Shown here piece after piece: positions 58,710 to 64,000 of a stretch of DNA of 64,000 nt. A model generated the notes under the pieces. That model was not told the origin of the DNA. It made no database searches and saw only the letters and a program-made list of their open reading frames with translations. The position numbers were made by a program, and so were the translations under genes. Origin of the DNA: Coriobacteriaceae bacterium (GTDB lineage Bacteria; Actinomycetota; Coriobacteriia; Coriobacteriales; Coriobacteriaceae); contig CABJBO010000005.1 in assembly GCA_902363875.1 (NCBI GenBank), forward strand, positions 15,096 through 79,095, written 5' to 3'. Numbering within the stretch: the stretch's first letter is position 1; the number at the start of each line of letters is the position of its first letter.

Positions 58710-59963
58710 CTATGCCTGCATCCGGGGCTGTGCTGATTGACGACGGCGCTCCCAGCGGGCGAGCTTGATCGTCACTAGCGCAAGCGCCCAGGCTACGAGC
58801 GAGAACGCAGCGCCCACGGCACCCACGTACGCAATGCCAATTCCGTTTACCACGGCGCCGCCCACTGCGGTGCCAAACGAGATACCGACGTTAAACGCCA
58901 TGGGCTCAACCGAACTCGCGAGCACCATCGACTTGGGATGGCGGCTGCGCGCCACGTCCATAAAGTGTGTGATGCACGACACCGAGAACAGGTACATGAG
59001 CATCGCCAAGCTAAAGACAAAGACCAGCGCGAGCGGCATGGTGCCGCCCACAGCAAACAACCCGAGTAACGCCACAGCCTGCAGCACAAACGTCACGAGC
59101 AGCGCCTTCATGCCAAAGCGCGCATCAATCCATCCGCCCAGGATGTTCGAGATCAGGCAGAACGCGCCGTAGGCCATGAGCGTGGTGCTGGCTTCGACCG
59201 TGCCCATGCCCAGCACCTGCTCCAGATAGGGCGTCACATAGCCGTAAAACACATAGACCGATCCCACGCCAAACAAGAAGATGAGCATGCCGGTGATGAT
59301 ACTCGGTTCGCGCAGCAGACCCGCCTGTTCGCGGAAGGTGGCGGGTTCGTCGGTCTGTCCGGCGCGCGGCATAAACACCACGAGCGCGGCGCAGATCAGA
59401 ACGGCAAAGGCCAGCGTGCCGTACATGGCAACGTGCCAGTCGAGCGTGTCGGCCACAAACTTGCCGATCGAAGTGACAAAGACCATTGCTACGGAAAACG
59501 CACCATATACCACCGAGATGGCAAGCGAAGTTTGCTGCGGGGACAGCAGCTCGGGGATGTACGTCACGCCCACGGCGAGCAGTGCGCCCGAGACGGATCC
59601 CAGGACAATGCGCGAGATAAACAGTACCTGGAAGTTGGGCGCCAACGCCATGACCAGATTGCCGAGCACAAAGATAATGCTGTAGCACACGAGCAGCTGG
59701 TAACGACGGAAGCGCCCCGTGCTGAGCGCAAGCACCGGCGTCGCGATAGCGTAGACCAATGCAAAAACGCTGATGAGCTGGCCCGCAGTGGCAAGCGATA
59801 TGCCGAGTTCCGTCGCCAAGTCACTTTCGATGCCGATGACCACGAACTCCGAGCAGCCGAGCGAGAAGCCCAGCAGCACGAGCAGCGCCAGGCAGAGCTT
59901 GGTGCGCGCGGGGGAGAGCGCGGCGGCGGTTGACTTACTTTTAGGCGTGGTTGCGGCGGTCAA
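58710..59963 (-). CDS. MFS transporter, DHA1 (AraJ/multidrug) type
   Basis: 417 residues from the TTG at 59963, eight nt after GGAG; GTG 59972 is an alternative. Twelve helices; GFSLGCSEFVVIGIESDLATELGI at helix 1, LSTGRFRRYQLLV in the loop after helix 2, and SRIVLGSVSGALLAVG resembling the motif C region of DHA1 exporters. Likely exports small molecules or sugars. Divergent from the LpdD/IPP-isomerase gene (162 bp between the start codons), so the two may share a control region. Confidence 0.85.
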   Translation of the reverse strand: MTAATTPKSKSTAAALSPARTKLCLALLVLLGFSLGCSEFVVIGIESDLATELGISLATAGQLISVFALVYAIATPVLALSTGRFRRYQLLVCYSIIFVLGNLVMALAPNFQVLFISRIVLGSVSGALLAVGVTYIPELLSPQQTSLAISVVYGAFSVAMVFVTSIGKFVADTLDWHVAMYGTLAFAVLICAALVVFMPRAGQTDEPATFREQAGLLREPSIITGMLIFLFGVGSVYVFYGYVTPYLEQVLGMGTVEASTTLMAYGAFCLISNILGGWIDARFGMKALLVTFVLQAVALLGLFAVGGTMPLALVFVFSLAMLMYLFSVSCITHFMDVARSRHPKSMVLASSVEPMAFNVGISFGTAVGGAVVNGIGIAYVGAVGAAFSLVAWALALVTIKLARWERRRQSAQPRMQA

Positions 59964-60125
59964 GGTTGTCACTCCAATGTCGCATGAATAAGCGGGATTC
60001 AATCCCTGCAACTCTAACAGAATGTGTCAGGTGCCTGCCCCCCTTTGTCGCAGGCTGCGCTTGCCTGTATAGTCGCAATACAGGCGAAGATGGTCTCAGG
60101 TACATCGCGGGCGACAGGAGATCCC

Positions 60126-61073
60126 ATGGGTATGCACACGACAAAGGTTGCAGTGGGCGAGGGCAAGTTTGCGCTCGAGGCCCAGCTGACGGTGACACCG
60201 CGAGGCATGGCGGTGTACGCCTGCTCGCCGGAGTTCGCGCACCTGGGCGCCACGGCGCAGGCCATTCCGCGCCCCGAGCCCGGCCGCACGGCGACAGTGA
60301 GCATCCTGGCTGTTCCGTGCCATCGAGACGAAATTCCGGCGCACGATATCGCGGCGGCGCTGGCCACGCGCTTTGGCGTGCCGGTCGTTGCGAGCACGGG
60401 CTTTCATGTTGAACAGGCGAGCGGGGGCGACCTGCAGCGCGTGCTCGACACCACCAAGGAGCTCATCGCCGCGCTCGAGGAGGCCGCAGCCCGCATTCTG
60501 CGCGCCGGCTGGGATGAGGGCGGCGCGGGCGCCGAGGTCGTGGCGGTCAATGCCGCGACCGGCGAGACGCTTAGCCCCGTCGACCGCATCGATGCCCATG
60601 CCGGTGAGGGCATTCTGCATCAGGCATTTCTGACGCTTCTGGTCGAGGGCCAGGGCGAAGACGCACGCCTGCTGCTCTGTCGTCGCAGTCCGCTCAAACG
60701 CCTGTGGGGCGGGGTGCTGGCCGATAGCTGTGCCGGCCATCCGCTCCCCGGGGAGGACGTTGTCGCCGCGACGGCGCGCCGCATCAACGAAGAGCTCGGC
60801 ATCACGCGCGCACCCGACCAGCTCAAACACCTCGGTCACGTGACCTACCGCGAGGACCACGGCGACGGCCGCTGCGAGTGCGAATGGTGCGAGGTCTACC
60901 TTGCCCATGTTGAGCCGGGCGAGCTGCATATCAACCAAGAGGAGATCTCGGAAGTGCGCCGCGTGGCCCCGTCCGAGCTTAAAGGCTACCTGCAGGGTCA
61001 CCCCGAGCAGCTGGCCCCCTGGCTCCGCGAGGCTCTGGAGGTTCCCTCCATCCGCGCAGCCCTCGCTATGTGA
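60126..61073 (+). CDS. LpdD-like prenyl-flavin chaperone domain fused to isopentenyl-diphosphate isomerase
   Basis: 315 residues from the ATG at 60126 (ACAGGAG upstream; ATG 60132 also possible). Residues ~1-120 resemble LpdD, the small helper of gallate decarboxylases: KFALEAQLTVTPRGMAVY, HLGATAQAIPRP, VVASTGFHVEQAS. Residues ~140-315 are a type 1 IPP isomerase with Nudix fold: ILHQAFLTLLVE, LLCRRSPLKRLWGG, DSCAGHPLPGE (catalytic Cys202, His205), RRINEELGIT and CECEWCEVYLAH (catalytic Glu region). The isomerase makes DMAPP, the precursor of the prenyl group in prenylated FMN, which UbiD/LpdC enzymes need. An LpdC-like gene lies 1.8 kb downstream. The isomerase assignment is strong; the LpdD assignment is from remembered family features. 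Confidence 0.8.
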   Translation: MGMHTTKVAVGEGKFALEAQLTVTPRGMAVYACSPEFAHLGATAQAIPRPEPGRTATVSILAVPCHRDEIPAHDIAAALATRFGVPVVASTGFHVEQASGGDLQRVLDTTKELIAALEEAAARILRAGWDEGGAGAEVVAVNAATGETLSPVDRIDAHAGEGILHQAFLTLLVEGQGEDARLLLCRRSPLKRLWGGVLADSCAGHPLPGEDVVAATARRINEELGITRAPDQLKHLGHVTYREDHGDGRCECEWCEVYLAHVEPGELHINQEEISEVRRVAPSELKGYLQGHPEQLAPWLREALEVPSIRAALAM

Positions 61074-61103
61074 AAAAAGACAGTCCCTTTGCCACATCCA
61101 AAC

Positions 61104-61167
61104 CGTCACAACATTTGATGAAAATCTCGAAAACGAGGAAAAGCGTCGAATGTTGTGACGCTTTTTG
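61104..61167 (+). terminator. Terminator after the LpdD/isomerase gene
   Basis: CGTCACAACATTTG (61104-61117) pairs with CGAATGTTGTGACG (61147-61160) with one mismatch, followed by CTTTTTG. Confidence 0.75.
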
Positions 61168-61231
61168 TCCAGAGGATCGCTTCTCATCCAAAAATCCCGC
61201 TTGACTGTATTGCCACAACACAGCGCAACGT

Positions 61232-61262
61232 AAGGGGTGTCCGATAACGGGCGCCCCTTTTT
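61232..61262 (+). terminator. Terminator-like hairpin in the permease leader
   Basis: AAGGGGTGTCCG (61232-61243) and CGGGCGCCCCTT (61248-61259) pair around ATAA, followed by TTTTT. It lies 54 bp upstream of the permease start codon, so it may be an attenuator for the permease/decarboxylase operon. Confidence 0.6.
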
Positions 61263-61315
61263 AAGTGGCAACGTGGCCGCGAATCCGGAGCGCCCCCAAC
61301 AAGAAAGGTGGGGAG

Positions 61316-62773
61316 ATGGAAGCGGAAAAGAAGGCGTTTAAGATCACCAAGCGCGAAATTGGCTTTGTGCTGGGTATCGTTGTCTTTTTGCTGGTGAAGT
61401 TTCTTCCTTTGGCGGAGCTGAGCTCGACGGTCGAGCTTACGGTCGGCGGTCAGACCTGTCTGGCGTTGACGCTCGCCACGGTGGTGTTCTGGGCGTGTGG
61501 CGTGGCACAGCCGGGCTTTGTGGGCCTGCTCTATTGCGCGCTGCTCGTTCTGTTCAAGGTGTGCGTGGACGACACGGGTGCCGCGAGCATCTCGGCGACG
61601 GTCGCCTCCACGTTTAGCTCGTGGACCAAAGCCACCATGTGGCTCGTCATCGGCGCCTACCTCATCGCCAGCGCGGTCAAGGAGTCGGGCCTGGGCGAGC
61701 GCATCGCCTATGCGTTTATGCTCAAGTTCGTGCGCGATGCCAAGTCGCTCATCATCTCAATCTTCGCGCTCACCTTTGTGCTGTCGCTGCTGATCCCGCA
61801 TCCGTTCCCCCGCGCCTTCCTCATCCTCGCCGTCGTCTCGGTCATCGCCGAGTCCGCCGGCTACGGTGACGACGACCGCGGCAAGCTCGGCTTCCTCGTG
61901 TTTGCCGCTGCCGCCCCGGGCTCCATGTTCTTCCTGACGGGCGACTCCACGCTCAACCCGCTCGTTGCGCAGTACAGCGCCGAGGCCGGCGGCATGAGCC
62001 CGTCCTTTGTCGACTGGTTCCTGTGCATGAGCGTGCCTATGCTGGTCGCGCTGCTGTGCACCCTGTTCCTGGGCCTCTTCCTCTTTAAGCCCAGCAAGGA
62101 GCTCGTCTACGATCGCGAGCAGATCGTGGCCAAGCAGGCCGCGCTCGGCAAGCTCTCCGTCAAGGAGATTCGCACCATCGTGTGGCTTGTCATCGCCATT
62201 GCGCTGTGGCTCACCGTCTCGGGCGATTACATCGGCTGGGTCACCCTGGCCATCGGCGTCTCTCTTGCCATGCCCATCATCGGCGAGGTCCTCACCCCCG
62301 CCAGCTGGAATGCCGTCGACATCAAGTCCCTCATGTTCCTGACGGCCGCCATGGCCGTGGGCTCCGTGGGCGGTGCCACCGGTATGAACGCCTGGATCGC
62401 CGATGTTGTGCTTCCCAGCTCCGTGCCCGAGAACATCTTCCTGTTCGCCCTGCTTGTCGCCGCGCTTTCCATGATCATCCACATGTTCATGGGCTCGGTC
62501 ATGGCCGTGCTCGGCGTGTGCGTGCCGGCGTTCATCAGCTTTGCGGCCGGCTCCAGCGTGAGCCCGCTCGCCGTGGCGCTCATCGTCTTCACGTCCATCA
62601 ACATCCACTACATCCTGCCGTTCCATAACCTGCCGATCCTTATCGGCGAGGGCAAGGACGCTGGCGGCTACACCTCCAAAGAGGCTATGCGCATGGGCAT
62701 TCCCCTCACTGCGGTCGTCTTTATCGTCGTGCTGGTCGAGGCCGCCTGGTTCCACCTCTTTGGCCTGATGTAA
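61316..62773 (+). CDS. DASS/SLC13 family anion permease
   Basis: 485 residues with about 11-12 helices. KATMWLVIGAYLIASAVKESGLGERIA, then LTFVLSLLIPHPFPRAFLIL, and a C-terminal SINIHYILPFHNLPILIGEG are characteristic of the divalent anion/Na+ symporter family; the second is the usual SNT-type substrate motif in altered form. AAAGGTGGGG precedes the ATG; the GTG at 61265 is in frame but upstream of the ribosome-binding site. Placed between the LpdD/isomerase fusion and an LpdC-like decarboxylase, it probably imports the aromatic acid. Confidence 0.87.
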   Translation: MEAEKKAFKITKREIGFVLGIVVFLLVKFLPLAELSSTVELTVGGQTCLALTLATVVFWACGVAQPGFVGLLYCALLVLFKVCVDDTGAASISATVASTFSSWTKATMWLVIGAYLIASAVKESGLGERIAYAFMLKFVRDAKSLIISIFALTFVLSLLIPHPFPRAFLILAVVSVIAESAGYGDDDRGKLGFLVFAAAAPGSMFFLTGDSTLNPLVAQYSAEAGGMSPSFVDWFLCMSVPMLVALLCTLFLGLFLFKPSKELVYDREQIVAKQAALGKLSVKEIRTIVWLVIAIALWLTVSGDYIGWVTLAIGVSLAMPIIGEVLTPASWNAVDIKSLMFLTAAMAVGSVGGATGMNAWIADVVLPSSVPENIFLFALLVAALSMIIHMFMGSVMAVLGVCVPAFISFAAGSSVSPLAVALIVFTSINIHYILPFHNLPILIGEGKDAGGYTSKEAMRMGIPLTAVVFIVVLVEAAWFHLFGLM

Positions 62774-62868
62774 GCAGTCGAGTGCTTGGCTGTAATTAGC
62801 CGAGTGCTTGAACTGCGAGTGCCCGAGCGCCCCATCTATGAGCGCTGCGGCCCCATTACGTTACCAAG

Positions 62869-62890
62869 CCGGCGGCACTCCCGCCGCCGG
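62869..62890 (+). other. Hairpin before the decarboxylase gene
   Basis: CCGGCGGC (62869-62876) and GCCGCCGG (62883-62890) around a 6-nt loop, 12 nt before the ribosome-binding site, no T-run. The word CGAGTGC occurs three times just upstream (62779, 62801, 62816). It could affect the stability or translation of the mRNA segment. Confidence 0.4.
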
Positions 62891-62914
62891 ACACTCTCCC
62901 GAAAGGAGCACGCT

Positions 62915-64000
62915 ATGTCCACTACCGATGCTTCCCAGATCCACGATCTGCGCTCCGCGCTCGACTTTTTGCGCGAGATGCCGGGCCAGCTGCTCGAGAC
63001 CGACACCCAGGTCGACGCGGACGCCGAGGTCTCGGGCGTCTATCGTCGCGTCGGTGCCGGCGGCACCGTTATGCGTCCGACCAAAGAGGGCCCGGCGATG
63101 GTCTTCAACAACGTCAAGGGCTTTGACGATGCCAAGGTCTGCATCGGCATGCTTGCCAGCCGCAAGCGCGTTGCCGCCCTGCTCGACCTCGACGAGGAGC
63201 ACCTGGGCCTCGAGATCGGCAAGCGCTTCGAGAACCTGATCGCGCCCGAGCAGATCGCCGAGGGTGCGCACGTCGACTGCCAAGAGGTCGTGTACAAGGC
63301 GACCGACGAGGGCTTTGACCTGCGCAAGATCGTTCCCGCTCCCACCAACACGCCCGTCGACGGCGGCCCCTACATCACCATGGGCCTCGCTTATGGCACG
63401 AGCCCCGACGGCTCCCAGTCCGACGTGACCATCCACCGCTTCTCCTGCGTCGACAAGGACAAGCTCGCCATGTGGATCACTCCGGGCAGCCGTCACCTTG
63501 GCGCGTTCTTTGACGAGTACTGCCAGCGCGGCGAAGACATGCCCATCTCCATCTCCATCGGTCTGGACCCCGCCGTGTACATGTGCTGTGGCTTCGAGGC
63601 GCCAACCACGCCGCTCGGCTTTAACGAGCTGCAGATCGCCGGCGCCCTGCGCGGCCACGCCGTCGAGCTTGCCGACTGCGTCACCGTTCCGCAGAAGTGC
63701 ATCGCCAATGCCGAGTACGTGCTCGAGGGCTACCTCATGCACGACGAGACCATCAACGAGGACGTCAACGGCCACGGCTACGCCATGCCCGAGTTCCCCG
63801 GCTACACCGGCGGCGCCAAGGTCTGCCCGGTGATCAAGATCACCGCCGTCACCACGCGTGTCAACCCCATTATGGAGAGCTGCATCGGCCCTTCGCACGA
63901 GCACGTGTCCATGGCCGGTATCCCCACCGAGGCTTCCATCTACAAGATGGTCGAGACCGCTATCCCGGGCCGCCTGCTCAACGTCCACGCTGCACCCTGC
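62915..64000 (+). CDS. UbiD-family decarboxylase, LpdC-like (gallate/protocatechuate type), 3' end outside the window
   Basis: 362 codons open to the window edge, so the gene is cut at about three quarters of the expected ~490 residues. AAAGGAG precedes the ATG. Family marks: RPTKEGPAMVFNNVKGF, PVDGGPYITMGLAYG, TIHRFSCVDKDKLAMW with the conserved Arg, PGSRHLGAFFDEY, and AEYVLEGYL. The segment HGYAMPEFPGYTGGAK and then GPSHEHVSMAGIPTEASIY is close to what I remember of LpdC, the catalytic subunit of gallate decarboxylase, rather than of UbiD proper. The enzyme uses prenylated FMN for non-oxidative decarboxylation. UbiX (LpdB), which makes the cofactor, is not in the window and may follow. Confidence 0.85.
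   Translation, partial: MSTTDASQIHDLRSALDFLREMPGQLLETDTQVDADAEVSGVYRRVGAGGTVMRPTKEGPAMVFNNVKGFDDAKVCIGMLASRKRVAALLDLDEEHLGLEIGKRFENLIAPEQIAEGAHVDCQEVVYKATDEGFDLRKIVPAPTNTPVDGGPYITMGLAYGTSPDGSQSDVTIHRFSCVDKDKLAMWITPGSRHLGAFFDEYCQRGEDMPISISIGLDPAVYMCCGFEAPTTPLGFNELQIAGALRGHAVELADCVTVPQKCIANAEYVLEGYLMHDETINEDVNGHGYAMPEFPGYTGGAKVCPVIKITAVTTRVNPIMESCIGPSHEHVSMAGIPTEASIYKMVETAIPGRLLNVHAAPC

Overview
The window is a GC-rich bacterial chromosome segment. It most likely comes from a gut member of the Coriobacteriia (Actinomycetota), with Collinsella or a close relative as the best guess. That assignment is an inference from gene style: Kup beside a KdpD/KdpE-like pair, LpdC/LpdD-type decarboxylase genes, mannose-family PTS, many ABC exporters, and SipW/TasA-type surface proteins. 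No rRNA or plasmid marker is present. All coordinates and motifs were read by eye, without any database search.

Layout. 1-4.2 kb: LemA, a TetR regulator, tRNA-Ser(UGA), a tRNA-adenosine deaminase fused to a glycerate kinase, a cluster of intergenic repeats, and the SRP RNA. 4.4-8.9 kb: a heterodimeric ABC exporter and a flavodoxin-like protein. 8.9-19.1 kb: a surface-fibre locus (SipW-type signal peptidase, three TasA-like proteins, a giant repeat protein, a wall-anchored protein) with a related ~320-bp hairpin array on each side. 19.1-29.8 kb: LTA-synthase-like enzyme, nitroreductase, Kup, KdpD/KdpE-like two-component system, and an RlmKL homologue whose first methyltransferase half looks degenerate. 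30.0-39.7 kb: a sugar-catabolic locus (RpiR regulator, HAD phosphatase, MFS carrier, class II aldolase, mannose-family PTS IIA/B/C/D, aldo-keto reductase, esterase) that ends next to a truncated HAD gene. 39.9-49.3 kb: transaldolase, an Abi-type HEPN protein, a broken tex gene, and an SDR/OFA-transporter/Gfo-Idh-MocA operon divergent from a LysR regulator. 49.4-58.6 kb: a second heterodimeric ABC exporter under a MarR regulator, a Fic protein, pyridoxamine kinase with a small Cys-rich protein, an LMW tyrosine phosphatase, and a DUF4143-type ATPase. 58.7-64 kb: a DHA1 exporter, an LpdD-like/IPP-isomerase fusion, a DASS/SLC13 permease, and a UbiD-family (LpdC-like) decarboxylase cut by the window end.

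How the genes work together. The last three genes form a plausible unit for uptake and decarboxylation of a hydroxy-aromatic acid. The isomerase half can supply DMAPP, the source of the prenyl group of prenylated FMN, and the LpdD-like half is related to a helper of prFMN-dependent decarboxylases. The 9.6-18.5 kb locus looks like a SipW-dependent fibre system: a dedicated signal peptidase, three candidate subunits, a very large adhesin-like protein and a cell-wall anchor. The PTS locus should import and phosphorylate a sugar and cleave it by an aldolase, under RpiR control through several TGAAAC/GTTTCA dyads.

At least four families of intergenic inverted-repeat elements occur, each in two copies. 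Several promoters carry multi-copy operator arrays: three 20-bp-spaced sites at marR, two 34-bp dyads at fic, and three dyads at the ATPase gene.
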